This document shows, piece by piece, positions 23,158-34,100 of a stretch of 64,000 nucleotides of DNA. The notes beneath the pieces were generated by a model. The model was not told the DNA's origin, searched no databases, and worked only from the letters and a program-made list of their open reading frames with translations. How positions within the stretch are numbered: position 1 is the first letter of the stretch; every line of letters starts with the position of its first letter. The position numbers and the translations under genes were made by a program. This stretch comes from Candidatus Omnitrophota bacterium. GTDB taxonomy: Bacteria > Omnitrophota > Gorgyraeia > Velamenicoccales > Velamenicoccaceae. The stretch is from assembly GCA_020052645.1 (NCBI GenBank), contig JAGVOQ010000031.1:1-64000 (forward strand), given 5' to 3'.

Positions 23158-23901
23158 TTAGGCATCAAGGACATCAAGATCAGGATGAACTGTTTTCATT
23201 TTTTTACCGACATGAAAATAAAAAAAACAATTTAAAATCATTTCCAACTGCTTCTTAATCGGAGGAGAAAATTGCAATCTCAAGGACTTAGACCAATCGG
23301 ATTTTTCAATATAAAGGATCGAAGCAATCGTTCCTGGCAGCGTTTCCTCAGCCAAAGGATCGCGCCTCAGACAATGTGGACACAAAAGCCCTCCCTTTGA
23401 ATGGCTGAAATAAGCGGATTGAACGATTCTCGACTCACAGATAACACAAGAATCAAAACGCGGCTTAAAACCCGAAAGAGCCAAAATCTTAATTTGAAAA
23501 AGCACAGGCGCTAAATGAGGATTGTTTTTTAATGTATTCAAAAAATTAAATATGAGATCAAAAACTTCCCGTTGAGGATCTTCTAAAGGCAAAAGAAGAT
23601 CTACCATCTCGATAACGCGATTGGAACTCCTGAAAGCCTGCAGCTGCCCTCGGAAAAGACCAAAATCATCGACTAAGTCGCACTGACTCACCAGGTGAAT
23701 CTCAGAGTTTCTCTTCTGATAGAAAACAATATGATTAAGAGATAAAGCAGACAAGACGGAGGAGAATTTTTTGTGGTCGCGACGAATGCCTTTTAAAACA
23801 CCTTTCACCTTGCCAAAATCGCGGGAAAAGAAAACAGCGATCTTGCTGGTTTCCCTAAAATCATATGTTTTTAAAACAAAGGCTGGCGTTGAACAAATCA
23901 T
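23158..23901 (-). CDS. recO: DNA repair protein RecO
   Basis: 247 residues. The N-terminal OB fold (TPAFVLKTYDFRETSKIAVFF, GKVKGVLKGIRR), a helical domain, and a zinc motif (FDSCVICESR ... LLCPHC) are characteristic. RecO loads RecA in the RecFOR pathway. It follows ybeY, as in many bacteria. Confidence 0.92.
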   Translation of the reverse strand: MICSTPAFVLKTYDFRETSKIAVFFSRDFGKVKGVLKGIRRDHKKFSSVLSALSLNHIVFYQKRNSEIHLVSQCDLVDDFGLFRGQLQAFRSSNRVIEMVDLLLPLEDPQREVFDLIFNFLNTLKNNPHLAPVLFQIKILALSGFKPRFDSCVICESRIVQSAYFSHSKGGLLCPHCLRRDPLAEETLPGTIASILYIEKSDWSKSLRLQFSPPIKKQLEMILNCFFYFHVGKKMKTVHPDLDVLDA

Positions 23902-23924
23902 AAATTTATTTTAGATAAGATTTT

Positions 23925-24004
23925 CAGGGACCGGAAAGCAGAAACCAGGGATCAGAAAAAATTTTATTTTTCAGTTACCTGATACCTGTTGCCCGTTGCC
24001 TGAG
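23925..24004. repeat. inverted pair of 7-bp-period tandem repeats (CAGGTAT family)
   Basis: 23925-23955 has degenerate CAGGGAT-like heptamers; 23974-24004 has GATACCT and GTTGCCT units in the opposite orientation. The second array encodes the last residues (QATGNRYQVTEK) of YbeY. Confidence 0.75.
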
Positions 24005-24491
24005 AAATAATTTTCTTTAACAAAAGCTCTTGTCTCTTCCACATCCTGCGCCGCAGTATATCGGTTGAATCATCATAACCAACGAGATGCAAAATCCCAT
24101 GGACCACGTAACGATACAATTCTTCCTTAAAACTAACATTCAATTGTTGTGAGACGAAGAGCGCCGCATCGACTGAAACAAAAATATCGCCAAACAGATA
24201 TCTTTTTTTCTTAAAAGGAGATTTTAACTCAAAGGCCAGGACATCGGTCAGGGCATTTCTAGAATGGAATTTTTTATTCAAAGATTTCAAAAAAAGATCC
24301 GAGGTTAGAATAAGTGCAACCGTCGCTTTAAAAATACCTTCTTTGTTAAGAACGTATTTAATCAAATTTTTTAACTCAAGAGCGCTAACATACTTTTGTT
24401 TTTTAAGAAAAATGATTTCAACGGAACAACGAGCGGGGTTTCTTTTCCTGAGTGGTTTTTTAATTCGAGGTTTCGCTTTAACGATTTTCAC
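23964..24491 (-). CDS. ybeY: endoribonuclease YbeY
   Basis: 175 residues; rRNA maturation and ribosome quality control endonuclease. The metal motif reads HGILHLVGYDD (His131, His135, then Asp141), so the third His of the family's HGxLHLxGYDH signature is Asp here. ALTDVLAFELKSP precedes it as usual. Translation appears to start at a GTG (24491). The last dozen residues (QATGNRYQVTEK) are the translation of a heptamer repeat. A three-hairpin element ends 14 bp upstream of the start. Confidence 0.9.
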   Translation of the reverse strand: MKIVKAKPRIKKPLRKRNPARCSVEIIFLKKQKYVSALELKNLIKYVLNKEGIFKATVALILTSDLFLKSLNKKFHSRNALTDVLAFELKSPFKKKRYLFGDIFVSVDAALFVSQQLNVSFKEELYRYVVHGILHLVGYDDSTDILRRRMWKRQELLLKKIISQATGNRYQVTEK

Positions 24492-24504
24492 CTTTAATGA
24501 CGAC

Positions 24505-24711
24505 TAAAGTTATGGAACGATTTTAGTGACATAACTTTAAGGTCGGAATTAAATCCAGCACTAATTTGACTTAAATTAAACTGGATTATGGTTAAGCACT
24601 TACCCTCTAGATTAAGAATAAAGAATTAGTGCTGGGTTACCTGCCTGCCGGCAGGCAGGAATTCAGGCAAACAGCTTATGCCAATTCTTTTAAGTAAGCT
24701 AATGCCTTCAT
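24505..24711 (-). repeat. three-hairpin intergenic element (copy 2)
   Basis: Read from ATGAAG at 24711: stem 1 AGCTTA/TAAGCT (24695-24700 with 24673-24678), central 12-bp stem AATTAGTGCTGG/CCAGCACTAATT (24624-24635 with 24555-24566), and stem 3 TAAAGTTATG/CATAACTTTA (24505-24514 with 24530-24539). The central stem has a completely different sequence from the other copies but is perfectly paired. The flank ATTTAATTC next to it is shared. The 20-bp palindrome is inserted at 24640-24659. Confidence 0.75.
24640..24659. repeat. 20-bp perfect palindrome (second copy)
   Basis: CCTGCCTGCCGGCAGGCAGG, identical to 5245-5264 but inserted between stem 1 and the central stem of the host element. Confidence 0.85.
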
Positions 24712-26055
24712 TTAACCTTTATTTTGCTCCGGATATTCAATCCGTGAATGATAAAAAGCACCCAAGATATGGATGAAAACAGAAGAAATCTTTTCCAAAT
24801 CTTTCAACGTCAAATCGCACATATCCAACTGACCATCAATGAATTTATTATTCATGATCTTGCGCACAACATCAGAAATCCGCTCTGCGGTCGCCTCTTC
24901 CAACGTCCGGCAGGCGGCCTCCACAGAATCGGCTAAAAGGACAATGGCCGTCTCTTTTGTTTGAGGCTTAGGTCCCGGATAACGAAACACTTCTTCTTTA
25001 ACGCCTTCAGCAATCTCAGGGCTTTCCAAGGCCCTGCGATAAAAGTAATAAACGAGGCTCGTGCCATGGTGCTGCGTGATAAAATCAATGATCGCATTAT
25101 TCAAATGGAATTTTTTTGCCAACTCTTCGCCCGACTTCACATGATCCATGATGACCAGCGTGCTCATAGAAGCGCTCAAGTCATCATGCTTAGAAGAAAA
25201 CTTCCCCTGATTCTCGCTAAAATATTCCGGCTTGACCAGCTTGCCAACATCATGATAATAAGCCCCGACTCTGGCCAAAAGCGCATTGGCGCCAACAGCC
25301 TCCGAAGCCATCTCCGCTAGATTACCTACCATAAGGCTATGATGGTACGTACCCGGGGCTTCCAGCACCAAACGTTTCAAAAGCGGATGGTTAAAATCCG
25401 CGAGTTCCAAAAGGCTAATATTGGTTGAAACATTAAAAAGATATTCGAAAACAGGCAAGATGCTGGCCACGAAAAAAGACGCGATGAGACCATTCAAAAA
25501 AGGCAAAAAACAAAGCTGAAGCGCTTGACGACCGAAAAAAGGAAACAACGTCAACATCGCCAACGCCTGAATAAGACCAACACAAAAACCCGCTGTGATA
25601 ATCTTGGATCTGCGACGCGCCTGCCAAACAAACATAATAGAGGAAACAGATCCCATCAGTAAAACAATGGTTAAATATATATCTCCTCCGTTGAACAAAC
25701 CCGCCAAGATACTTAAAACAACGCTAAAGAACACGGCAAGCTCAAGATCACGATAAAGCAAAACAATCAACATGGGAAAAACCGACAACGGGATCAAGTA
25801 AGGCGACAACGACGTGTAATCGCGCAAGGCAAGTATCAAAAAAATTCCTAGAAGAAAAAGAAGAACGAGACAACAGCGGCAATATTTTTTTTCCATCTGA
25901 TTCAAACAGGAAATTTTTAAAATAGCGATGAAAACAAAAATAAGCAAAACAGCGATCATGGGGATTTGAGCTATAAAACTGTAGGCGAAAACAGCCAAAA
26001 TCCCTAAAATCAAAAAAATAATATTTTTAACAGGTACATCACTTTGCTTTTTCAT
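24712..26055 (-). CDS. 7TM-HD family phosphohydrolase (PgpH-like, reduced)
   Basis: About 447 residues from the ATG at 26055 ([11 protein letters not shown]), which has GAGG four bases upstream; the longer frame begins inside phoH. Seven or so hydrophobic helices (residues about 10-210) are followed by an HD domain: [29 protein letters not shown], and [19 protein letters not shown]. Members such as PgpH hydrolyse c-di-AMP. Unlike PgpH it has no large extracellular 7TMR-HDED domain before the helices. It overlaps phoH and precedes ybeY, the common phoH-HD-ybeY arrangement. Confidence 0.88.
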   Translation of the reverse strand: MKKQSDVPVKNIIFLILGILAVFAYSFIAQIPMIAVLLIFVFIAILKISCLNQMEKKYCRCCLVLLFLLGIFLILALRDYTSLSPYLIPLSVFPMLIVLLYRDLELAVFFSVVLSILAGLFNGGDIYLTIVLLMGSVSSIMFVWQARRRSKIITAGFCVGLIQALAMLTLFPFFGRQALQLCFLPFLNGLIASFFVASILPVFEYLFNVSTNISLLELADFNHPLLKRLVLEAPGTYHHSLMVGNLAEMASEAVGANALLARVGAYYHDVGKLVKPEYFSENQGKFSSKHDDLSASMSTLVIMDHVKSGEELAKKFHLNNAIIDFITQHHGTSLVYYFYRRALESPEIAEGVKEEVFRYPGPKPQTKETAIVLLADSVEAACRTLEEATAERISDVVRKIMNNKFIDGQLDMCDLTLKDLEKISSVFIHILGAFYHSRIEYPEQNKG

Positions 26056-27007
26056 AAGCCTCAATAATCCTCTGGACAAGTTCGTGTCTAACAACATCCG
26101 CGCCGGTCAGATGGATCATTTTAATGCCATTGATAGAAGTAAGGAGATTCTCCGCCTGAAGCAACCCTAAAGGCCTGCCTCCAGGCAGATCACTCTGCGT
26201 CATATCACCCGTGATCACAGCCTTTGAATCAAACCCTAACCGCGTTAAAAACATTTTTAATTGCTCCGGCGTACAATTCTGAGCCTCATCTAAAATAATA
26301 AAAGCATCGTTTAGGGTACGGCCGCGCATATACGCCAAAGGCGCCACTTCAATAATCCCCATCTCCAGATATTTATCTATTCTTTCGACTTCCATCATAT
26401 CGTAAAGAGCATCGTAAAGCGGACGCAAATACGGAGAAAGTTTCTCATGGACATCCCCGGGTAAAAATCCGAGGCTCTCTCCAGCCTCCAAAGCCGGACG
26501 CGTTAATATGATTCTTCTAACCCTTCCGGAATTCAAGGCCGCTACCGCCATAGCCATGGCAAGATAAGTTTTTCCTGTCCCAGCCGGCCCGAGTCCAAAA
26601 ACAATATCATACTTCTTGATCGCTTCCACATAATCCGACTGTCCTTTTGTTTTAGGGACAGCGACTTTTTCTTTCTTGGATATATCCGGGGTTTCGAAAT
26701 ACGGCTCTAAAGAAAGCTTGGATTCTCCTGGTTTATTTTCCCGATTTTTTCCGCGCGTGGATACAAGCATCAATTCTAATTCCTTATGATCGGGGTTACG
26801 ATGAGTCCTGATAAGATGCAAAAAATTCTCAATACAATAAACAGCCCGTTCAAGCTTACCGTGATTGGAAGCGCTGACCTTTAAACCCTCTGACTTGGAA
26901 GAGATCTTAACATTAAACTCTTTTTCAATCAGCCTAGCATTCTCATCATGTCGACCAAAAAAATCCTGCACTTCTTTGGGATTTTCTATTTTTATGATTC
27001 TAAACAT
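26039..27007 (-). CDS. phoH: PhoH-like ATPase
   Basis: 322 residues. An N-terminal KH-like domain precedes the P-loop domain with Walker [21 protein letters not shown] and Walker [18 protein letters not shown] sequence ([17 protein letters not shown]). It is the YbeY-associated PhoH form with a likely RNA-related role. Confidence 0.93.
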   Translation of the reverse strand: MFRIIKIENPKEVQDFFGRHDENARLIEKEFNVKISSKSEGLKVSASNHGKLERAVYCIENFLHLIRTHRNPDHKELELMLVSTRGKNRENKPGESKLSLEPYFETPDISKKEKVAVPKTKGQSDYVEAIKKYDIVFGLGPAGTGKTYLAMAMAVAALNSGRVRRIILTRPALEAGESLGFLPGDVHEKLSPYLRPLYDALYDMMEVERIDKYLEMGIIEVAPLAYMRGRTLNDAFIILDEAQNCTPEQLKMFLTRLGFDSKAVITGDMTQSDLPGGRPLGLLQAENLLTSINGIKMIHLTGADVVRHELVQRIIEAYEKAK

Positions 27008-27020
27008 CTTATACTAAACC

Positions 27021-27536
27021 TTATTCTTGAGGAATATTTAAAACCTGTCCCGCGTAAATACGGTCCGGGGTTTTCAGCTTATCCTTATTGGCGTCGAAAA
27101 TCACTTTCCACTTATTCATCGTTCCATAAACCTTTTGCGATATCTTCTGCAACGTATCATTACGCTCGACGGTATATGTCGTCACTTTCAAAACTGCGTT
27201 CGCCTCAAGAACTGCTTGAGAAACAACGGGCTCAACATTTTCAACCTCAGGCGCTTCTTCGACGACTCTTTTTACTTCCTTAATCACCGTTTTCTTTTTT
27301 TGAACAGGACCTCCTACTTCAACCTCAGCCACGTAAGTCTTACGCGTCAACCTACGCTCAGAAGTACATTGAGAAGGCTTAGACGTTCCAGACAAATAGC
27401 CTGCGTTCCCTTGAGTCAAATCCTGGTCAACGCGTTCTTTCTCGACCGTATAGGTCCGCACATGCGTACAGCCACTCGAAAGTACCAATACAAACATCAG
27501 TAGAATCAAAAATAGAAAGATGTTTTTGTTTTTCAT
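27021..27536 (-). CDS. LysM-domain lipoprotein
   Basis: 171 residues. A lipoprotein signal peptide ends in the lipobox LSSGC (Cys23). A low-complexity linker leads to one C-terminal LysM module (YTVERNDTLQKISQKVYGT ... RIYAGQVLNIP), which binds peptidoglycan. It presumably sits at the inner leaflet of the outer membrane or the periplasmic face. Two bases separate it from the aspS stop region upstream on the mRNA. Confidence 0.88.
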   Translation of the reverse strand: MKNKNIFLFLILLMFVLVLSSGCTHVRTYTVEKERVDQDLTQGNAGYLSGTSKPSQCTSERRLTRKTYVAEVEVGGPVQKKKTVIKEVKRVVEEAPEVENVEPVVSQAVLEANAVLKVTTYTVERNDTLQKISQKVYGTMNKWKVIFDANKDKLKTPDRIYAGQVLNIPQE

Positions 27537-28943
27537 CTAAACCCCCTGTTTTGGAATAACCATTTTAATAAACAATTCTTTTAATTGCTTATCTGAAACA
27601 TCGGAAGGCGCGTCCGACAGCGGACACACCGCTTTTTGATTCTTAGGAAAAGCAATGATATCGCGAATACTTTCCGTGCCAAACAATATAGACATAATCC
27701 TGTCTAGTCCGAATGCGATGCCGCCATGCGGCGGAGCGCCGTATTTAAAAGCCTGCAAAAGAAAACCGAATCGCGACTGAATCTCATCGTCTGAAATCTT
27801 CAAAATCTGAAAAATCTTTTTTTGTAATTCTTGGCTGTGGATACGGATCGAACCACTGGCGATCTCATTGCCATTTAAAACCAAATCATAGGAGCGAGAC
27901 CTAATAGGGCCCAAATCATCCCGGACTAGGAGATCAAGATCCTGGGCATGCGGCGCGGTAAACGGATGATGCTCGCTATTCCACCTTTTTTCTTCATCAT
28001 CATAATGAAATAACGGAAAATCAACCACCCAGACAAAAGCGATTTCATCCTTATCCTCTTTATTTTTTCTCATGTCCGGTTTATCAGAACCAAAGCGCTC
28101 TATGGCTTCTTTATAACTGATTCTTGGGAACGGCGCTTTTATATCCACATTTTTGAGCTCTTTTAAAAGAAGGACAAAAAGCTTTTCGCTTAAAGAAAAA
28201 ATATCCTCCTCTTCAATAAAAGACATCTCAATATCCAACTGCGTAAATTCTGGCTGACGGTCAGCCCTCAAATCTTCATCACGGAAACACTTAGCTATTT
28301 GATAATATCTGTCGAATCCGCCCACCATGAGTAATTGTTTAAAAAGCTGGGGTGACTGAGGAAGCGCAAAAAACTTTCCAGGATTCACCCGGGAAGGCAC
28401 AAGATAATCACGCGCCCCTTCCGGCGTAGACTTCGTCAAGATCGGCGTCTCAACCTCTAAGAATCCAAACGAATTCATGAAATTCCGAATGATAAGATTC
28501 ATTTGATGTCGCTTATGCAGGTAGGCGAACATTTTAGGACGCCTGAGATCAAGATATCTAAAAGGAAGTCGGATGTCTTCGGATAAAACAAGATCATCTT
28601 CAATTTCAAATGGTGGATTAAGAGAAGGATTCAATATGTCTAATTCTTTGGCGATCAACTCCACTTCGCCTGTGGGGATCTTTGGGTTGATGTTATTTTT
28701 CGGCCTTAAATTCACGATCCCTTTAAGACGGATCGCGAATTCAGATCTTAGGTCTGTTGCCACTCGATGGGCTTCAGGAGAATCTTTTGGACTGAACATC
28801 ACCTGAGTAAAGCCATATCTGTCGCGAATATCAATAAAAATAAGCTTGCCATGATCCCTGCGACGATGCACCCATCCGCAGAGCACAACCTCTTGCCCAA
28901 CATTCTCTTTCGTTAATTCTCCACATGTGTGCGTGCGTAACAT
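27537..28943 (-). CDS. aspS: aspartyl-tRNA synthetase lacking the GAD insertion
   Basis: 468 residues versus about 580-600 for usual bacterial AspRS. The OB-fold anticodon domain (VGQEVVLCGWVHRRRDHGKLIFIDIRDRYG), motif 2 (FRDEDLRADRQPEFTQLDIEMSF) and motif 3 (GGIAFGLDRIMSILFG) are intact. Between RISYKEAIERFGSDKPDMR (about 275-292) and FVWVVDFPLFHYDDEEKRWN (from about 303) only about ten residues remain, where the bacterial GAD domain of over 100 residues is normally inserted. The bacterial-type flanks show that the domain was lost, not that the enzyme is archaeal. Confidence 0.95.
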   Translation of the reverse strand: MLRTHTCGELTKENVGQEVVLCGWVHRRRDHGKLIFIDIRDRYGFTQVMFSPKDSPEAHRVATDLRSEFAIRLKGIVNLRPKNNINPKIPTGEVELIAKELDILNPSLNPPFEIEDDLVLSEDIRLPFRYLDLRRPKMFAYLHKRHQMNLIIRNFMNSFGFLEVETPILTKSTPEGARDYLVPSRVNPGKFFALPQSPQLFKQLLMVGGFDRYYQIAKCFRDEDLRADRQPEFTQLDIEMSFIEEEDIFSLSEKLFVLLLKELKNVDIKAPFPRISYKEAIERFGSDKPDMRKNKEDKDEIAFVWVVDFPLFHYDDEEKRWNSEHHPFTAPHAQDLDLLVRDDLGPIRSRSYDLVLNGNEIASGSIRIHSQELQKKIFQILKISDDEIQSRFGFLLQAFKYGAPPHGGIAFGLDRIMSILFGTESIRDIIAFPKNQKAVCPLSDAPSDVSDKQLKELFIKMVIPKQGV

Positions 28944-28993
28944 ATTGCCTTTCCTTAAATAATCAGGTTGAGGTTAAGAAGTTCTAAATTTTT

Positions 28994-30247
28994 CTAAACC
29001 TTAGCCTTTATTTTATTGACTAATTCTGCCAACAACACTTCTTCCTGTGTACTCTGACTCATATTCTTTAGAATACCCGTGCACTTCGCCAATTCATTAT
29101 CTCCAATAATCAGACAAAATTTTGCGTTTTTCTTATCCGCTCTTCTTAAGCGTGCCTTAAGAGATCCATCAAGATAATCCAAATCACTGGGAACCCCGGA
29201 CATTCTTAAATCATTCAAAACACTCAATGATTTTTTTAAAGCAGCCTCACCCAAAGGAATAATATAACAATCCAAAAGCGTCTTGCTCGCTTCTTCTGTT
29301 TTTGCGCTCAAGGCCAGCAAGAGACGCTCCACCCCTAAAGCAAAACCTATTGAGCCACGGCTCGGACCTCCCAATTCTTCAACAAGGTTATCATATCGAC
29401 CTCCAGCGCCCAACGCATCCTGCGCCCCCAGCTCTTTAGACGATATCTCAAAAACAGTCCTTGTGTAATAATCCAAACCGCGCACTAAGAGAGGATCTAT
29501 CTTATAGCGCACGCCAAGCGTATCTAAAGCAGCCAAAACACTTTCGAAATGTTTGTGGCAATCTTCGCAGATATGCGCCTGAGCCCACGATAACGACATA
29601 ATGATATCTTTGCATTGCGGATTTTTACAATCAAGCACCCTAAAGACATTTTTATCAATTCTTGAGACGCAATCCTCGCACAACGATTTTTTGTGAGGCA
29701 TGAGTTTTTCTTTAAGGTTTACAGACATTTTCTTCTTATCGGACTGACACCCCAAAGTATTAACAACAACTTCAAAATCAGACAAACCCAGCTCAAAGAT
29801 AATTCGCGTCGCAAGGTAAATAAGCTCAGCATCTAAAAACGGATTCGCAGAACCAATCGCCTCTGCCCCGAAATGATGGAACTGCCGCAGGCGCCCCTTC
29901 TGCGGGCGTTCGGCGCGAAACATGGGGCCCATATAATAAAATTTGCAAACATTGCTGATATTATAAAGATCATGTTCTACGTAAGCGCGCACAATAGAAG
30001 CTGTTGCTTCAGGCCGAAGAACAAACGTATCGGTTTCTCTTTTAATTAAAAACATCTGTTTCTGAACAATATCCGTAAAATCACCCAATGAGCGCGCAAA
30101 CAACTTGGCATCTTCAATCAACGGCGTTCGGATCTCTTCAAAACCAAAAAGAGAAAAAATCTTCCTTGCCTTTGATTCTATTGTCTGCCACTTTGAAGAT
30201 TCTTGCGGGAGTATATCTTTTGTTCCGCGAGGAGATTTGAAAAGCAT
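28994..30247 (-). CDS. hisS: histidyl-tRNA synthetase
   Basis: 417 residues. Motif 1 region PRGTKDILPQESSKWQ, motif 2 FYYMGPMFRAERPQKGRLRQFHHFG, the His-specific LLVRGLDYYTRTVFEI, motif 3 GSIGFALGVERLLLAL and the C-terminal anticodon-binding domain (DCYIIPLGEAALKKSLSVL) are all present. It is about 50 bp upstream of aspS, a common hisS-aspS operon order. Confidence 0.96.
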   Translation of the reverse strand: MLFKSPRGTKDILPQESSKWQTIESKARKIFSLFGFEEIRTPLIEDAKLFARSLGDFTDIVQKQMFLIKRETDTFVLRPEATASIVRAYVEHDLYNISNVCKFYYMGPMFRAERPQKGRLRQFHHFGAEAIGSANPFLDAELIYLATRIIFELGLSDFEVVVNTLGCQSDKKKMSVNLKEKLMPHKKSLCEDCVSRIDKNVFRVLDCKNPQCKDIIMSLSWAQAHICEDCHKHFESVLAALDTLGVRYKIDPLLVRGLDYYTRTVFEISSKELGAQDALGAGGRYDNLVEELGGPSRGSIGFALGVERLLLALSAKTEEASKTLLDCYIIPLGEAALKKSLSVLNDLRMSGVPSDLDYLDGSLKARLRRADKKNAKFCLIIGDNELAKCTGILKNMSQSTQEEVLLAELVNKIKAKV

Positions 30248-30290
30248 GCTAAAAAGTCTCTCTTTATCGTTTGTATAAAGTTTATGGGAT

Positions 30291-30317
30291 AAAGGCGGGA
30301 TTACTCACCCCGCCTTT
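30291..30317. terminator. hairpin in the cspA-hisS gap, possible terminator
   Basis: AAAGGCGGG (30291-30299) and CCCGCCTTT (30309-30317) form a perfect 9-bp stem with a 9-nt loop. It lies in the 180-bp gap downstream of the cold-shock gene. The minus-strand side continues UUUAUCCC, only a weak U-tract. Confidence 0.5.
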
Positions 30318-30427
30318 TCTCTTATCGTATTTTTACTTAAAAACTCCCTTTAAACAACCCTGTTTAGTGACATCCCCACCGTGCACCCTTGTATATATTG
30401 AATTCCAGTTGAGGCGGGAAAATCACT

Positions 30428-30631
30428 CTATAATTTCACCACATCAGAGGCCTGAGGGCCTTTTTCACCCTGAATGATCTCGAATTGAACTTTTTGCCCT
30501 TCCTCTAATGCTTTATAACCTTCACCTTTAATGGCAGAAAAATGAACAAAAACATCCTGACCATCTTCACATTCAATAAAACCGAATCCTTTAGGAGCTG
30601 AAAACCACTTCACCTTACCAACCTGCGGCAT
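30428..30631 (-). CDS. cold-shock domain protein
   Basis: 67 residues, full-length single cold-shock domain. RNP1-like [21 protein letters not shown] and the [30 protein letters not shown] ending are diagnostic. Binds single-stranded nucleic acids, an RNA chaperone. A strong AAGGAGG ribosome-binding site precedes the start. Confidence 0.95.
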   Translation of the reverse strand: MPQVGKVKWFSAPKGFGFIECEDGQDVFVHFSAIKGEGYKALEEGQKVQFEIIQGEKGPQASDVVKL

Positions 30632-30673
30632 ACCTCTTGCCTCCTTGAGTCTAAAAGAGTTTTTTTTAAAAAC

Positions 30674-30946
30674 CTACTTTATTTTTTTCTTCATCTCAAG
30701 GCCGGACTTAAAAACAACGACCTTGCGAGCAGGAACAGGAACAACTTGACCTGTGCGAGGATTGCGGCCTGTACGGCTGCGTCTCTCTTTGATCTTGAAC
30801 ACGCCAAAATTCCTAAGCTCAACTTTCTCGCCGCGGGCCAAACTCATCACAATATGATCGAATGTTTTTTGCACAACCTTTTTAACGTCAATCTGTTTGA
30901 TGCCGGTCTCGTCCGCGATTTTTAAAACGATATCTTTTTTCGTCAT
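30674..30946 (-). CDS. HU/IHF-family DNA-binding protein
   Basis: 90 residues. The HU signature RRSRTGRNPRTGQVVPVPARKVVVFKSG (DNA-bending arm with Pro) is intact, with N-terminal KKDIVLKIADETGIK dimerisation helices. A promoter lies at 31144-31172 and leaves a leader of about 190 nt containing a small GCGCCTT-type hairpin. Confidence 0.95.
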   Translation of the reverse strand: MTKKDIVLKIADETGIKQIDVKKVVQKTFDHIVMSLARGEKVELRNFGVFKIKERRSRTGRNPRTGQVVPVPARKVVVFKSGLEMKKKIK

Positions 30947-31143
30947 GTGCCTTACCCCCTTGTTAGGTGGCCTTTAAACAACCTTTGTATTTTTTCCATG
31001 CTTTGCCTTAAAAAAGGCGCATTGGATCTTGCTTTATCTGCAAGCCCTACATACGAAACAACATAAGGCGAATAACCCGCCAATAAAAAACACGGGTCGC
31101 ATTATTTTTTAAAACTAAAGATGCTAAATCTTATTTCGTAAAT

Positions 31144-31172
31144 AGAGTAACATTAAAGAGTTACAACGTCAA
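31144..31172 (-). promoter_or_regulatory. sigma-70 promoter of the HU gene
   Basis: TTGACG (31167-31172, within the end of dnaE) and TACTCT (31144-31149) with a 17-bp spacer. It implies a leader of about 190 nt for the HU mRNA. Confidence 0.55.
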
Positions 31173-34100
31173 TAAAAATCTTTCTTCCCCTAAAAGATCT
31201 TCAATTTCGTTGAATAACTCCGGCTGGGGAGCGACAAAAAGGTCTTGAGAGACGAGAATTTTCAATTTTTGATTGGTTTGCGAGTCAAGATGAAGGTAAA
31301 CAGGCACACTGCCGGAAAACAAAGAAAGTTTTTCTTTCAAAGCCAAGAGAAGGTTCTCTTTTAAGCCCGTTAAATCGATATTAATGGCGCTGATCATGCG
31401 ATACGCGTCATCAATAGGACTGATATTGCTGGCTAAAATCTTAGGAGTTTCTTCTCTTAAACTAAGCTTCCCTCGAATGAGCACAACACTATTAGCCACT
31501 ATGAAACGCGCAACCTGCTTATAAGTATTTGGAAAAACAAGGATTTCCACCATTCCTTCGAGATCTTCCACCTTTAAAATCGCCATCTTTTCCGCTTTGG
31601 CACGCGTTGTCGTCAGCTTAATCTTATTAATAAGCCCGACAATAGAGATTTCTTCCTGGTCCTTGTGACTGATTAAATGCGAAATAGAACATGAGGAAAA
31701 ACGCTTGAGCAAGTGTTCATAACGGACCAACGGATGGCCGCTGATGTACAACCCTAGGATTTCCTTTTCAAAAGATAAAAGCTGGATCTCCGGCCATTCC
31801 TTGATGTCAGGAACCTTAACATTAAATCTCTTAAAACCGTTTCCTTCAGTAAAGCCCATATCAAAAAAAGAAAGCTGACCGCTTGACCGATCCCGATGGG
31901 ATTTTACTGAATAATCCAGACATTCCGGCAGCATGGCCATCAACTGGCTCCGACGAAGCCCGAAAACATCCATTGTCCCGCATTTAATAAGACTTTCCGT
32001 CACCTTACGATTGACAAGCCTTAAGTCCACGCGCTCACACAAATCTTCAAGGGATTTAAATGCGCCGCCCTCCTGCCGCGCGGCAACAATAGAATCTATC
32101 GCGCCCTGCCCCACATTTTTCAACGCCAACAAACCAAATCGGATCGTCGTCTCATTTTCAACCGTAAATTTAGAAAAACTTTCATTTACCGACGGATTAG
32201 AAACCGTCAAACCCATGCGCGCGCATTCTTTGACATATTCAACCACTTTGTCCGTATTTTCTTTTTCAGAAGTTAAAAGAGCCGACATAAATTCAACAGG
32301 ATAGCTCGCTTTTAAATAAGCGGTCCTGTAAGAAATAAGCGCGTAAGCGGCAGAATGGCTGCGGTTAAAACCATATCCTGAAAAATAATCAATCAAGTCG
32401 AATACTTTTGTCGCAATGCGGCGTTCGATTTTATTGTGAATAGCCCCTTCGATAAATAACCGACGCTGTTTCTCCATGTCTTCAGGGATCTTTTTCGCCA
32501 TAGCGCGGCGTAATAAATCCGCTTGAGAGAGACTGAAGCCCGCTAACGCTGAGGCGATCTGCATGACTTGTTCCTGATAAACCATGATGCCGTACGTATC
32601 TTTTAAAATCCCCTCTAATTTCGGATGGTCGTAAATAATAGGCCGAAGCCCGTGTTTACGCTGAATGAAATCATCCAACATACCACTGCCTATGGGCCCA
32701 GGACGGTAAAGCGCCAATAGTGCGATCAATTCTTCAAACTGTGTCGGATTAAGTTTCTTCAAAAGATCTCTCATGCCAGCGCTTTCCAACTGAAAAACTC
32801 CCATGGTCTGCGCGCTGGCCAAAAGCTCAAAAGTTTTCTTATCGTCAAGCGGGATCGCGTCTATATCCACATCAATGTTCCTCGTTCTTTTGACGATTTT
32901 CAATGTTTCTGCAACAACTGTTAAAGTACGAAGTCCTAAAAAATCCATTTTTAAAAGGCCGATTTTTTCTAAAGCCTTCATGGAATAGCCGGAAGTCACC
33001 GTATCTTCATCGACTTTGCACAAAGGCATATACGAATCCAAGGGCCTATCACCGATAACAACGCCGGCCGCGTGAACCGAAGCATGCCGCGACAACCCTT
33101 CAAGATCTTTAGCGGTATCAATCAATTCGCGCACCTGAGCATTATTCGTATATAAATTTTTTAACTCATCAGTCTTTAACGCATCCTCAAGGGTGATGCC
33201 TAATTCTGCAGGAACAAGCTTGGCGATTTTATCGACTTCTGCATAGGGAACTGCCATAACACGGCCAACATCCCGGATAACCGCGCGCGCCAACATGGTC
33301 CCGAACGTAATGATCTGTGCCACATTCTCTTTGCCGTATTTTTGATTCACATAATCAATAACTTCCTGGCGGCGTTCAAAACAAAAATCAATATCGATAT
33401 CCGGCAATCCAACGCGTTCAGGATTTAAAAAACGTTCGAACAAAAGATTGTATTTTAAAGGATCAAGCTCCGTGATCCCCAAAAGAAAACTTACCAAACT
33501 CCCGGCGGCCGAACCACGTCCCGGGCCTACGGGGATACCTTTACCTTTAGCATAATGGATGAAATCCCAAACAATAAGAAAATAGCTGACGAACCCCATT
33601 TTCTTGATCGTCATAAGTTCATGTTCAAGCCGACTCAAAACTTCTGGCCCCGCCCCACCTGCATATCTTCTTTTCAAGCCTTCTTCACACAGATTGCGCA
33701 GATATTCATCGCGATCTTGTCCTCTCGGAACCGTATATTGAGGCAAATGGAGTTTCCCAAATTTCAACTCTACATTACAACGTTCGGCGATCTCAATTGT
33801 ATTGCGAATCGCTTGAGGAGCATATTTGAAAAGTTCTTTCATTTCTTCGGGGCTTTTAAAATAAAATTCTTCTGTCTGAAATCTCATGCGGTTGGGGTCT
33901 TGCAGGGTCGTCTGTGTCTGAATACACAAAAGCGCTTCATGAGAATGAGCGCTTTTCTTTTTTAAATAGTGGACATCATTGGTCGCGACAAGCGGCAAGT
34001 TAAGCTCTTGGGCGATCTTTAAAATTCCCTCATTAACAATTTTCTGCTCTGGGATAAAATTTTCCTGAATTTCTAAAAAGAAATTATCTTTACCCAGGAT

